Source: Tyzzerella sp.
GTDB taxonomy: Bacteria; Bacillota; Clostridia; Lachnospirales; Lachnospiraceae
Assembly (NCBI GenBank): GCA_017472665.1
Contig: JAFUOS010000006.1
Span: 1 to 41,703, forward strand
Reading direction: 5' to 3'
Length of the DNA: 41,703 nucleotides
Shown: positions 27,369 to 36,421 of the stretch, piece by piece
Position numbering within the stretch: position 1 is the stretch's first letter
How the letters are laid out: the number at the start of each line of letters is the position of its first letter
The notes under the pieces: generated by a model
Seen by the model: the letters and a program-made list of their open reading frames with translations, nothing else
Told to the model about the DNA's origin: nothing
Databases searched by the model: none
Program-made: the position numbers and the translations under genes

Positions 27369-29261
27369 ATGAAAAAAGTAAATCGTTCTTTTAGTAAGAT
27401 TTTGATGGCTCTGGTGATTATTTTCTTCTACCTTCCAATCATTTATATGATTGTGTTCTCTTTTAATGAAGGGAAATCATTAACCCACTTTACTGGATTT
27501 TCGCTGCGCTGGTATGAGCACATGTTGGAATCCAGAGATATGATGGAAGCACTTTATACGACTTTTGGCGTGGCACTGATTGCCACTGCTGTTTCCACTG
27601 TTGTTGGAACGATTGCAGCCATCGGTTTAAGTAAATCGAAAAAAATCGTCCGCGATATTATGGACCAGGTAAACAATTTTCCGCTTATGAATCCGGAGAT
27701 TGTAACAGCGATTGGCTTTATGCTGCTGTTTATTACCTTCCAGATTGAAAAAGGGTATGCCACCATGCTGCTGGCCCACATTGCATTCTGTATTCCGTAT
27801 GTCATGCTTTCGGTTATGCCAAAGATTCGTTCCTTGGACCCGAACCTTGCAGACGCAGCGATGGATTTAGGATGTACGCCATGGCAGGCACTGACAAAGG
27901 TTATCGTACCGCAAATCACACCTGGAATTTTCTCCGGTGCGTTGATTGCATTTACGATGTCCATTGATGATTTTATTATCTCTTACTTTGTAACGGGAAG
28001 CGGCGTGAAAAACTTAAGTATTATGGTTTATACGATGAGTAAGCGTGTTAACCCAAGTATCAACGCGATTTCCACTCTCGTAGTCGTGATTATTACGATT
28101 GCATTGTTAATTATCAATATTGCACCTGCGATTTTTGCAAAACGAGAAGAAAAAGAAGAAATCAAAAAACATCGTGTTTTGATTCCGAGCATCGCAGGAG
28201 CGCTTGTACTGATTTTAGTAATCGGATTAATGAATTTTAGTGGCGGAGATTCTTCTCTCCCATATGCCGGCGAAACGCTTTATGTATATAACTGGGGCGA
28301 ATATACTGGAGAGAATTTGATTAAAGATTTTGAAGCTGAGACTGGCGCAACGGTTGTCATGGAAAACTTTGATTCCAATGAGCAAATGTATATTAAGGTT
28401 GCAAATGGTGAGGCTTATGATGTTCTTGTGCCAAGCGATTACATGATTCAGAGGCTTATGGACGAAGGCTATCTGCAAAAACTGAATCAGTCAAAACTCA
28501 CTTGTATGGAGAATTTAGTGGATGCTGTAAAAGGACTTCCTTATGACTCCAAAAACGAATACTCTGTTCCTTATTTCTGGGGAACAGTCGGAATCGTTTA
28601 TGACAAGACCAAGGTTGATGTTGCAGATTTAGAAAAAGAAGGCTTTAACATTTTCTTAGATGAAAAATATAAGGGCGACATTTATTTGTATGACTCTGAA
28701 CGTGATTCCTTTATGATGGCGTTAAAGGCTTTAGGATACTCTATGAACACGACAGATGAAAGCGAGATTCAAAAAGCTTACGACTGGCTCGTACAATGTG
28801 TTGAAACCATGGAACCGGAGATTGTAACGGATGAAATCATCGACAACATGACACAGGGAAGAAAAGCCTTGGGACTCATTTATTCCGGAGATGCAACCTA
28901 TGTCATGAGTGAAAATGAAAACATGGGATTTTATCTGCCGGAAGGCGGTACAAACCAGTGGTCAGATGCCATGGTTATTCCGAAAAATGCGAAGAATCCG
29001 GATTTGGCACATGAGTTTATTAATTTTGTAAGCTCATATGAAGGTGCTTATGATAACTCAAGTTATGTAGGCTATACCTCACCAAATCAGGAGGTTATGG
29101 ATGAATTATCCGGAGTTGGCGGTGACTTCGAAGGACTTGAATCTTATGTTCCGAGAACGGATAACGAAAAGGATGAGGTGTTCGTTTATAATGAAGCGAC
29201 TCGAAAGATGATTAGTAATCTTTGGAGTAAGGTGAAGATTGCGGCAAGTAATGCAAGGTAA
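27369..29261 (+). CDS. potCD: Fused PotC permease and PotD polyamine-binding protein
   Basis: A 630-residue fusion. Residues 1-260 form the PotC permease, with six helices and the EAA loop DAAMDLGCTPWQALTKVIVPQI. A further helix at about 272-292 (VLIPSIAGALVLILVIGLM) then exports the C-terminal part. Residues about 302-630 are a PotD-type solute-binding domain (ETLYVYNWGEYTGENLIKDFEAETG, VPSDYMIQRL, YFWGTVGIVYD). The receptor is thus tethered to the permease instead of being a separate lipoprotein. GGAGG precedes the ATG, 5 bases after potB. Confidence 0.96.
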   Translation: MKKVNRSFSKILMALVIIFFYLPIIYMIVFSFNEGKSLTHFTGFSLRWYEHMLESRDMMEALYTTFGVALIATAVSTVVGTIAAIGLSKSKKIVRDIMDQVNNFPLMNPEIVTAIGFMLLFITFQIEKGYATMLLAHIAFCIPYVMLSVMPKIRSLDPNLADAAMDLGCTPWQALTKVIVPQITPGIFSGALIAFTMSIDDFIISYFVTGSGVKNLSIMVYTMSKRVNPSINAISTLVVVIITIALLIINIAPAIFAKREEKEEIKKHRVLIPSIAGALVLILVIGLMNFSGGDSSLPYAGETLYVYNWGEYTGENLIKDFEAETGATVVMENFDSNEQMYIKVANGEAYDVLVPSDYMIQRLMDEGYLQKLNQSKLTCMENLVDAVKGLPYDSKNEYSVPYFWGTVGIVYDKTKVDVADLEKEGFNIFLDEKYKGDIYLYDSERDSFMMALKALGYSMNTTDESEIQKAYDWLVQCVETMEPEIVTDEIIDNMTQGRKALGLIYSGDATYVMSENENMGFYLPEGGTNQWSDAMVIPKNAKNPDLAHEFINFVSSYEGAYDNSSYVGYTSPNQEVMDELSGVGGDFEGLESYVPRTDNEKDEVFVYNEATRKMISNLWSKVKIAASNAR

Positions 29262-29266
29262 ATAAC

Positions 29267-29313
29267 AAAGGGATGTACATCACTGTTTTAGCAGTATGAT
29301 GTGGCATCCCTTT
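29267..29313 (+). terminator. Terminator of pot operon
   Basis: AAAGGGATG pairs with CATCCCTTT, with inner ACATCA/TGATGT and CTG/CAG pairs, ending 5 bases after the potCD stop region. Only a short T stretch follows. Confidence 0.75.
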
Positions 29314-29403
29314 CCGTTTATAATCGCTCACTCTTTCTCTTATGACTTACAATTTCTTCAAGAAATACCAAATCGTGATTTACTAAATCATAATTTGAAT
29401 AAA

Positions 29404-30291
29404 TTAAACCGCTCTCTCGTCTCCCCAGAAGAACAATGCGACCGTTCCCGGTCCTGTATGGCTTCCAATCGTCGTACCGATACTATTAATAAGTACTTTT
29501 CCATTCAATTTTGGAAAACGTTCTTCTACTAAATCAGCAACTGCTTTCGCATCTTCATAGCAAGCAGAATGGCAAATATAACATTTTCCATTGTAATCCA
29601 ATCCACCTTCCGCATGTTCTTCCATTTTATTTACAATAGTACTAATTGCCTTACGTTTCGTACGAATCTTTTGTACTACAGACAATTTTCCTAAACGATC
29701 TACAAAAATAATCGGACAGATATTTAGTACACCGCCGATAATCCCTGCCGTCTTAGAGATTCTTCCGCCTTTAATAAAGAATGTCAAATCTGATGAGAAT
29801 ACCCAATGATGCATTTTCATCTTATTTGCTTCCAACCATTCATGCACCTCATCAATTGTTTTACCTTCATCTCTTAAATCCGCTGCTTTATCCATAAACA
29901 ATCCAAATCCTGATGCTGCACACAACGAATCAACTACATAGATTTTTCTATCCGGATATTTTTCCTGTAACATATCTTTTGCAATGTTTGCTGAGTTGAA
30001 AGAACCTGAAATACCAGAAGATAAACATACATGTAAAATATCTTTTCCTTCTTTCAAAAATGACTCGAAATACTCTTCATATTCTGCCGCATTTACCTGT
30101 GATGTCTTTGTCTCTGCGCCATTCTGCATTGCGCGGTAAAAATCTTCGAAAGACATTGACTCTCCTAAGTCATCTTTGTATTGCTTTCCATCTAATTCAT
30201 AGTGGAAACATATATAGTGAATATCTCTTTCTGCAAAATGTTCTTTTGTTAAATCTGCTGTGGAGCAGCAGCTAATTACATAATCGCTCAT
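29404..30291 (-). CDS. DegV family fatty-acid-binding protein
   Basis: A 295-residue DegV protein. Members bind a fatty acid, and several (FakB) present it to a fatty acid kinase for phospholipid synthesis from exogenous lipids. Features seen are the N-terminal YVISCCSTADLT strand, KTSQVNAAEYEEYF, CLSSGISGSFNSA (lipid head-group pocket), FFIKGGRISKTAG and the C-terminal IGTTIGSHTGPGTVALFF. No FakA kinase lies nearby. The leader is about 50 bases and carries GTAGT/ACTAC arms. The ATG follows GGGAGG. Confidence 0.93.
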   Translation of the reverse strand: MSDYVISCCSTADLTKEHFAERDIHYICFHYELDGKQYKDDLGESMSFEDFYRAMQNGAETKTSQVNAAEYEEYFESFLKEGKDILHVCLSSGISGSFNSANIAKDMLQEKYPDRKIYVVDSLCAASGFGLFMDKAADLRDEGKTIDEVHEWLEANKMKMHHWVFSSDLTFFIKGGRISKTAGIIGGVLNICPIIFVDRLGKLSVVQKIRTKRKAISTIVNKMEEHAEGGLDYNGKCYICHSACYEDAKAVADLVEERFPKLNGKVLINSIGTTIGSHTGPGTVALFFWGDERAV

Positions 30292-30341
30292 AATAACCTC
30301 CCTATTTGACCGAAACCTCGTAACGTAGTTTTGATTACTAC

Positions 30342-30370
30342 ATTATATCCTTTTCAAGTAGACTTGTAAA
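30342..30370 (-). promoter_or_regulatory. Promoter of degV gene
   Basis: Minus-strand TTTACA (30370-30365), 17-base spacer, TATAAT (30347-30342). Near consensus. Confidence 0.8.
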
Positions 30371-30422
30371 GAAGAATATTCCAATTTAAAAAAACTTTAC
30401 AAACTTATCTTGCATCTCTATC

Positions 30423-30468
30423 AAAAAACAACACGCATTTCTGCATGTTAAGCATTCTTGCGTGTTGT
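30423..30468 (-). terminator. Terminator of antiporter gene
   Basis: ACAACACGC (30468-30460) pairs with GCGTGTTGT (30436-30428) and is followed by a T run on the minus strand, about 50 bases after the antiporter stop. Confidence 0.88.
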
Positions 30469-30516
30469 CTTTTATATATTATGCTATTGTATCTCATACT
30501 TAGATGCAAAATACGA

Positions 30517-31833
30517 TTAATTCTTCGCTGCTTTTGCTTTCTGTGCTTCTTCCAGTTTTGTCTGACGACGTTCTTGTACTTCCTTAGACATTGGTTTGAT
30601 TTCACCGGCAGCCATAAGTGCCTGTCTTGTCATAAGTGGTCCAAACAATTCATAAATCAATACAGCAAACAATGTAATGTTTCGAATCAATGTTCCTGCA
30701 TCGCCAAATTCAGCTGATGAACCAACGATACTACACATACCAAGTGCAACACCTGCTTGTGGGAATAATGTAACACCCAAATATTTACAAATCTGTGGAG
30801 CACATTTTGTTCCTTTCGCACTGATAAAAGCACCAAAGTATTTTCCTAAGCAACGGAAGATGATGTAAACAACACCGATGCCTACGATTGCAATATCTGC
30901 AAATACACTGAGTTCTAACTCCGCACCACTGATTACAAAGAATACTGCAAGAAGTGGTGAAGTCCACTTGTCCGATCTTCCCATCATATCTTCTGATAAT
31001 GGACAGATATTACAGAAAATTGTTCCAAGCATCATACATACCAATAAGGAAGAAAAACTAATATGTACTGGTCCGATTTCAAATTTTAGCATTGAAAGTG
31101 CAACTGTTAAAAATACGAGTGCAAGTGTCATATTCAAACGATTTGTATTTGAGTGGAACATCTTCTCCAACTGAGTTAATATCCATCCCATAATTGCACC
31201 AAGTGCCAATGAACATACAATTTCCATGAATGGATTTAAAATGATTGAAATCAGATCAACCTGGCCGCTGATAAGTGTTTTTGCAATACCAAATGATACA
31301 GCAAATACGATAAGCCCTACTGCATCATCCAATGCAACGATTGGAAGTAACAGTTTTGTAAGAGGTCCGTCTGCTTTATACTGACGAACAACCATAAGTG
31401 TCGCTGCTGGGGCTGTTGCTGTTGCGATTGCACCAAGTACAATCAGTTGTGGCACTGATAATTTTTCTGGCATGATGAAATGTACAGCCAGTAATGCTAA
31501 GTCTACAAACAAGGTTGCTACAAGAGCCTGAACAATACCAATCACAAATGCTTGTTTTCCAGTTTTCTTAAGGTCATCCAATCTGAATTCGCTTCCGATA
31601 GAGAAAGCAATAAAGCCTAACGCAACATCTGCTACAAGACCTAACGCCTCTACAGCTTCCATAGAAGCAAATCCTAATCCTTCAATCCCCAGAGCCCCAA
31701 CACAGTAAGGTCCAATAAGCACACCGGCAATCAGATATGCAGTTACATCTGGCAATTTGAATGGTTTAAATGCTCTAGTCATTAATAATCCTGCCAATAG
31801 GGCAATTGATACAGATAATAATGTATTCATCAT
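30517..31833 (-). CDS. CPA2-type cation:proton antiporter (KefB/NapA-like)
   Basis: A 438-residue membrane protein with about twelve helices of the monovalent cation:proton antiporter-2 family, exchanging Na+ or K+ for H+. The first helices include LPDVTAYLIAGVLIGPY, and FIAFSIGSEFRLDDL follows. The core has ATATAPAATLMVV and VALDDAVGLIVF, where the paired Asp residues fit the ion-binding site. It ends in a charged cytoplasmic tail (QERRQTKLEEAQKAKAAKN) with no RCK/TrkA-N domain. It is monocistronic, with its own promoter and terminator. Confidence 0.92.
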   Translation of the reverse strand: MMNTLLSVSIALLAGLLMTRAFKPFKLPDVTAYLIAGVLIGPYCVGALGIEGLGFASMEAVEALGLVADVALGFIAFSIGSEFRLDDLKKTGKQAFVIGIVQALVATLFVDLALLAVHFIMPEKLSVPQLIVLGAIATATAPAATLMVVRQYKADGPLTKLLLPIVALDDAVGLIVFAVSFGIAKTLISGQVDLISIILNPFMEIVCSLALGAIMGWILTQLEKMFHSNTNRLNMTLALVFLTVALSMLKFEIGPVHISFSSLLVCMMLGTIFCNICPLSEDMMGRSDKWTSPLLAVFFVISGAELELSVFADIAIVGIGVVYIIFRCLGKYFGAFISAKGTKCAPQICKYLGVTLFPQAGVALGMCSIVGSSAEFGDAGTLIRNITLFAVLIYELFGPLMTRQALMAAGEIKPMSKEVQERRQTKLEEAQKAKAAKN

Positions 31834-31899
31834 AACTTTTTTCTCTCTTTCTTTATTAAATTTAAATTAAAAAGATAAACTTTTTTTAAACCAAAAATG

Positions 31900-31928
31900 A
31901 GTATACTCCAGCAATCTTTAAAAATCAA
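31900..31928 (-). promoter_or_regulatory. Promoter of antiporter gene
   Basis: Minus-strand TTGATT (31928-31923), 17-base spacer, TATACT (31905-31900). It leaves an AT-rich leader of about 60 bases. Confidence 0.65.
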
Positions 31929-32063
31929 GAGAAGATTTGTCAATTCATTCACAATTTACCAAATCTAAAGTTGTATAGATTTTCCTTTTTTACATTTTAA
32001 ACACAAAAAATGCACAATTTCATGTTATTATCTTATTTATGATGAAACAAGGAGAACGACAAC

Positions 32064-32597
32064 ATGAAAAAAGAGAACAAACAAATGGCTCAAAAACGCC
32101 GCGCCGAAGAACGTAAAAAACAGGCAAGAAAGGACATGATTATAAAAGCCCTCAAGATTGGAATTCCTACATTACTTCTCGTTTTACTAATCGTAATCTG
32201 TGTAGTAAATCCATTTTCTTCATCTGACAGCGACAGCAGCAGTGATGATACAACTACAGAAGACACCAGCACAGATGATACGAGTACAGACGATACAACT
32301 GCCGCTTCTTACTCGACAGATACTTCTCTCACAGTAGAAAATGGAGACACAGTCAATATCGACTATGTAGGTTCTATTGATGGAGTTGAATTCAGTGGTG
32401 GAAATACAAACGGATATGGTACAGACCTTACGATTGGATCTGGTACTTACATCGACGATTTTGAAGAGCAGCTTATCGGTGCGCATCCGGGAGATACGGT
32501 TGATGTATATGCTACTTTCCCGGAAGATTATGGCAATGAAGAGTTGAATGGAAAAGAGGCATTATTCGAAGTTGTAATTAATGGGATTTATGAGTAA
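32064..32597 (+). CDS. Membrane-anchored FKBP-type peptidyl-prolyl isomerase
   Basis: A 177-residue protein. It has a lysine/arginine-rich cytoplasmic start (1-27), one transmembrane helix (about 28-50: [20 protein letters not shown]) and a low-complexity Asp/Ser/Thr linker (about 52-82). A C-terminal FKBP domain follows (about 90-177: [48 protein letters not shown]). It should assist folding of exported proteins outside the membrane. The ATG follows AAGGAG at 9-10 bases. It is a single gene with a good terminator. Confidence 0.9.
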   Translation: MKKENKQMAQKRRAEERKKQARKDMIIKALKIGIPTLLLVLLIVICVVNPFSSSDSDSSSDDTTTEDTSTDDTSTDDTTAASYSTDTSLTVENGDTVNIDYVGSIDGVEFSGGNTNGYGTDLTIGSGTYIDDFEEQLIGAHPGDTVDVYATFPEDYGNEELNGKEALFEVVINGIYE

Positions 32598-32611
32598 TAA
32601 AATATAGACCC

Positions 32612-32651
32612 AAAAAAGGAATTGTACTGACATTCAGAACAATTCCTTTTT
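32612..32651 (+). terminator. Terminator of FKBP gene
   Basis: AAAAAGGAATTGT pairs with ACAATTCCTTTTT around a 13-base loop, 15 bases after the stop. The matching A and T tracts make it bidirectional, so it also serves the convergent small membrane protein gene. Confidence 0.9.
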
Positions 32652-32666
32652 CCAACTGAAAGAAAA

Positions 32667-33029
32667 TTATAATAAGATATATTTCATACCTTCCAGATAA
32701 TCAAACACTACCGTCCGATACTGACCATTCACACCTTTCATCTGTTCCTTGGAATAATACAACTTCATCACCAGTTCAGTCGGCGTCCCATTAATCTCGC
32801 AGTATTCTTCCGCAATCCGTTCATACATTTTTTCATCATAATGATTCTTATATACAACTATATTAAGCGTTGTCTCGACCACTCTGCCACTATTTGAAGA
32901 CATCACTGTACTATTATTGATACAATATTCCGGCAAATCGATATACCACACAACTCCGGCAAACACTACTACAATGAGTAAAATTAACATTGCAACTTTT
33001 ATTTTTTTTGATTTTAAAATATTCGCCAT
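32667..33029 (-). CDS. Small single-pass membrane protein of unknown function
   Basis: I do not recognise this gene. From the ATG at 33029 (GGGGAAGAT upstream) it encodes 120 residues: a short basic start, one transmembrane helix (about 12-32, VAMLILLIVVVFAGVVWYI) and an exterior mixed alpha/beta domain. The exterior part contains NIVVYKNHYDEKMYERIAEEYCEING and NGQYRTVVFDYLEG. An in-frame extension to 33110 exists but would start inside a hairpin. Its leader carries a terminator-like hairpin, so expression may be attenuated. Confidence 0.72.
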   Translation of the reverse strand: MANILKSKKIKVAMLILLIVVVFAGVVWYIDLPEYCINNSTVMSSNSGRVVETTLNIVVYKNHYDEKMYERIAEEYCEINGTPTELVMKLYYSKEQMKGVNGQYRTVVFDYLEGMKYILL

Positions 33030-33070
33030 ATCTTCCCCTCTGCAAAGAGAATCAAACATTTTCTGAAATA

Positions 33071-33108
33071 AAAAAATGATATCCCTCTGCTTCTTACAAA
33101 GAGATATC
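33071..33108 (-). terminator. Leader hairpin with T run (possible attenuator)
   Basis: On the minus strand, GATATCTCT (33108-33100) pairs with AGAGGGATATC (33088-33078), followed by A and seven T. It starts within a few bases of the predicted transcription start and lies before the gene at 33029, so read-through is needed to express that gene. Confidence 0.65.
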
Positions 33109-33118
33109 ACCCAACTTC

Positions 33119-33147
33119 AATATAACACATTCATCCCAATTATTCAA
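33119..33147 (-). promoter_or_regulatory. Promoter of small membrane protein gene
   Basis: Minus-strand TTGAAT (33147-33142), 17-base spacer, TATATT (33124-33119). Confidence 0.6.
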
Positions 33148-33158
33148 TCAACTATTTC

Positions 33159-33186
33159 TTGTGTTTTCCTTAAAAAACCTTATAAT
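33159..33186 (+). promoter_or_regulatory. Promoter of polysaccharide deacetylase gene
   Basis: TTGTGT (33159-33164), 16-base spacer, TATAAT (33181-33186), about 39 bases before the ATG. Confidence 0.6.
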
Positions 33187-33224
33187 AAAACATAGCAAGA
33201 CAATCTACAAAAGAAAGAGAAAAC

Positions 33225-34916
33225 ATGATGGAATTACGAAAGAAAAAGAAATACATATTCATTGCACTGGCAGCAGTTCTTATTCTGACGCTGGCAACAG
33301 TTTTAACTATATTTGGACTAAATAAATATTCCTTAGAGCTAAGCATTTCAGAAAAAACCATTACCTTAGAATATGGTGTAGATGAGATGCCGGAAGTAAC
33401 TGCTCTTTGCAAAGGCACCCTCATCCACCGAAAAGGAACGCCTGTAAAAACAGTTATGAAAGGTGAAGTGGACCTTGAGGAACTTGGCACTTATAAAGTA
33501 ACTTTTACAGCAAAATATAAAAATATGACCCTTTCAGAAAAACGGACTTTTATCGTGGCAGATACCTTGCCTCCAGAGATTGAATTAGTGTCCGATTCAA
33601 ACCATTTTACAAGTCCTGTTGGTACATATGAAGAAGAAGGATTTACGGCCACAGACAATTACGATGGTGACTTAACCAGTCAGGTCGTTCGGGAAGAACA
33701 CGATGGTATCGTAACATACACCGTAACCGATTCCTCTGGAAATAAAGCCAGTGTGGATCGGACCATTGTATACAAAGATGTCATTCCACCGACAATTACA
33801 TTAACTAATGGCACCGACATTTCAATAAACATCGGAAAAGATTTTTCTGACCCAGGTTTTACAGCAGCCGATGATTGCGATGGAGACTTAACTCAGGCAG
33901 TGACTGTAGAAGGCAGCGTGGATGGACACAAATATGGAACTTATACGCTTACCTATCGCGTGGCAGATTCTTCTGGAAATGTCTGCGAAGTCAAGAGAAA
34001 TGTCAAAATCGGAGACTTTATAGCTCCAGTTATTTCACTACAGGGAGAAACATTTACCTATGTAAAAGTAGGTACCAATTATTCAGACCCAGGATTTACC
34101 GCATCAGACAATATTGATGGCGATTTAACATCAAAAGTCAGTGTGACCGGCGGTGTTGATACGAGCAAAATGGGTAGATATAGTTTGACTTATACAGTTG
34201 AAGATGCTGCTGGAAATACTACGACAGCAACACGCTCCATTTTCGTATATCAAAAACAGGCAATATCAAATCCTGTGAATCCAGGCGATAAGGTTGTGTA
34301 CCTTACCTTCGATGATGGACCGGGACCATATACGGCCAGACTTTTGGATATTTTAGATAAATATGGAGTAAAGGCTACATTTTTTGTAACAAGCCAACCT
34401 TCTTATGCTGCTTATCAGAATATGATTGGAGAGACTTTTAGACGAGGTCATACGATTGCGCTCCATACATATAGTCACGATTATAGTAATATTTACAGCA
34501 GCGAAGATGCGTATTACAACGATTTGGCACGCATCAATGATGTTTGTATAAGCCAAACTGGTGTTGCTCCGACCATTGTACGTTTTCCCGGCGGCACAAA
34601 TAATACCGTAAGCAGAAAATACTGTAGTGGAATCATGACAACATTGAGTCAAAGCCTGTCGTATCATGGATATTTGTATTGCGACTGGAATGTAAGCAGC
34701 GGCGATGCCGGTGGAACAACAAATACGAATACAGTGGTGTCGAATGTGATTTCAGGAATTCAGAGTCATAATGTTTCTGTTGTCTTACAACACGACATCA
34801 AAGGATTTAGTGTGGAGGCGGTGGACCAGATTATTTTCTGGGGACTGGAACATGGATATACATTCCTGCCACTGACGGATAGTTCTCCAATGGTACATTT
34901 TGCACCTAAAAATTAA
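33225..34916 (+). CDS. Polysaccharide deacetylase with Ig-like (DUF5011-type) repeats
   Basis: A 563-residue exported protein. A transmembrane or signal anchor lies at about 11-32. It is followed by a first beta-rich domain and three DUF5011-type Ig-like repeats. Each repeat has a DPGFTA-like or EEGFTATD motif, a DGDLT motif and a terminal TYTV/LTYRVADSSGN motif (about 118-345). The C-terminal NodB homology domain carries TFDDGPG (about 361-367), HTYSHDY (His413-His417), RFPGG, DWNVSSGD and VVLQHD. This is the full catalytic set of carbohydrate esterase family 4. The probable role is de-N-acetylation of peptidoglycan at the cell surface, which gives lysozyme tolerance; substrate by family only. 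Confidence 0.93.
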   Translation: MMELRKKKKYIFIALAAVLILTLATVLTIFGLNKYSLELSISEKTITLEYGVDEMPEVTALCKGTLIHRKGTPVKTVMKGEVDLEELGTYKVTFTAKYKNMTLSEKRTFIVADTLPPEIELVSDSNHFTSPVGTYEEEGFTATDNYDGDLTSQVVREEHDGIVTYTVTDSSGNKASVDRTIVYKDVIPPTITLTNGTDISINIGKDFSDPGFTAADDCDGDLTQAVTVEGSVDGHKYGTYTLTYRVADSSGNVCEVKRNVKIGDFIAPVISLQGETFTYVKVGTNYSDPGFTASDNIDGDLTSKVSVTGGVDTSKMGRYSLTYTVEDAAGNTTTATRSIFVYQKQAISNPVNPGDKVVYLTFDDGPGPYTARLLDILDKYGVKATFFVTSQPSYAAYQNMIGETFRRGHTIALHTYSHDYSNIYSSEDAYYNDLARINDVCISQTGVAPTIVRFPGGTNNTVSRKYCSGIMTTLSQSLSYHGYLYCDWNVSSGDAGGTTNTNTVVSNVISGIQSHNVSVVLQHDIKGFSVEAVDQIIFWGLEHGYTFLPLTDSSPMVHFAPKN

Positions 34917-34921
34917 GACTT

Positions 34922-34980
34922 AAAAAGTGAGTCAGTAAACCATTGAATTTTTATCACATGGTTTATGACTCACTTTTTTT
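34922..34980. terminator. Bidirectional terminator between deacetylase and lysozyme genes
   Basis: AAAAAGTGAGTCA pairs with TGACTCACTTTTT and the inner AAACCAT with ATGGTTT. Its T run overlaps the stop codon of the convergent lysozyme gene. Confidence 0.92.
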
Positions 34981-36421
34981 ATTGTGCAGGCATCAAATAC
35001 TGGCTGATACAATATAATGTCTGTCCATTATATACAACTCTCGACCAGCCATGCTCCGTATTAATCCCCGTTCTTGTCACAACTTCCCCATTTTTAATCG
35101 TTGCCACCACCTGAGACCCGGCGTCTGTAACGCTTGGCATCGACCTCAAGTTCACTTCCTCTTTTGCCGTCACCTGCTCATTTACATCAGTAAACTTCGT
35201 CTTAAACCCTGTCTCCTCTTCCGGCTGCGGAGTATGATAACTCAAATCCGTGGTCAAATAACTAGAAACCGCATAATAAGTATTTCCATTAAACACAATG
35301 CGCGACCAACCACTATTGCTAATGCCTGTCCTCGTCGCAATTTCTCCATTTGAAAGCGTATACATTACTGAACTATCCGAATCCTGACTTGGTTTATTTC
35401 GCAAATTTGTCTTATCTTTTGCCGTCACCTGTTCATTTACATCTTGAAAATTCATGAGTGCCTCCACGTTCGCCTGAACCGATTCTGGAGCCTCACTGCT
35501 TTGCGCTTCCTGTATTTTGTCATATCCAAAATATGCAACATTTACATCTACTGGTTTATCAATTCCTGGAACAGTACCTTGGTTTGTATACTGCCACATC
35601 GCATGCGTCCCCGCGTAACTAGAAGCAGAAGTCTGCGGATATGGAACAGAAGGATACTGTGCCACCCATATTTTATAAGAAGTTTCGATGCGGGAAGTCT
35701 CCCATTTTGCATCTGACTCCATTTCACTCATAGAAGCATAGAACATACCTATATAATCACGCTCTGTAATTCTATTTAAAAATGCTAAAGCTACATCTGT
35801 TCTCTGTGTCTTCGTCATAGAATACTGGCGGCTGCTTGCATTTTCAAATCCTTCACAGTTATACGCAACCGGATAAGTAATCTGATATTTTGAAATATAA
35901 TCGGCCACCCAGTTAGCTTCTTCAATCGCTTCTGCTTCAGAAACCGCAGTTGAGAAAAAATATGCTCCCACTTTGATTCCATATTTCTGAGCTTCCTGCA
36001 TATTATATTTTGCATTTGCATCGGCCACAATTTCACCACTTACCAAAGTACGATATCCGACACGCACCATTGCAAAATCAATTCCGGAGTTTGCAACCTG
36101 CTGCCAATCGATCGTTCCCTGATATTTTGCAACATCAATACCAAGTGTAATTTCATCGGTTTCATTTTCAGAAACAATTTTTGTAACATCTACATCTGCG
36201 CCGGATTCTTCTTCTGTTTCCTGTGCGATTACTTCCTCAGGGTCTGCATTTAATTCTTCCTCTGTGAGGGTGTCGCTGTTTGTTTTTTCATTTTTCGATT
36301 TTGACTTAATCGCAAATACAATGCCGATGATAATTGCAACGACCACTACCGCAGCGATAATTCCAGCTATGATTAATTTTTTCTTTTTATTTCTGTTCTT
36401 GTTAAAACTCCAGTTTGTCAT
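34979..36421 (-). CDS. GH25 lysozyme with two C-terminal SH3 domains
   Basis: A 480-residue membrane-anchored muramidase-like protein. One helix lies at about 16-38, then an acidic linker (50-90) and a GH25 domain (about 91-300) starting LGIDVAKYQGTIDW with Asp96. The catalytic Glu190 lies in YPVAYNCE. The usual DxE pair is NxE here (Asn188), which may weaken or alter activity. Two bacterial SH3 domains follow (about 330-400 and 412-480), each introduced by the same DVNEQVTAK segment and containing NLR and GWSR motifs. The ATG overlaps the stop of the blaR1-like gene (ATGA), so it is the third gene of the blaI-blaR1 operon. Confidence 0.94.
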   Translation of the reverse strand: MTNWSFNKNRNKKKKLIIAGIIAAVVVVAIIIGIVFAIKSKSKNEKTNSDTLTEEELNADPEEVIAQETEEESGADVDVTKIVSENETDEITLGIDVAKYQGTIDWQQVANSGIDFAMVRVGYRTLVSGEIVADANAKYNMQEAQKYGIKVGAYFFSTAVSEAEAIEEANWVADYISKYQITYPVAYNCEGFENASSRQYSMTKTQRTDVALAFLNRITERDYIGMFYASMSEMESDAKWETSRIETSYKIWVAQYPSVPYPQTSASSYAGTHAMWQYTNQGTVPGIDKPVDVNVAYFGYDKIQEAQSSEAPESVQANVEALMNFQDVNEQVTAKDKTNLRNKPSQDSDSSVMYTLSNGEIATRTGISNSGWSRIVFNGNTYYAVSSYLTTDLSYHTPQPEEETGFKTKFTDVNEQVTAKEEVNLRSMPSVTDAGSQVVATIKNGEVVTRTGINTEHGWSRVVYNGQTLYCISQYLMPAQ

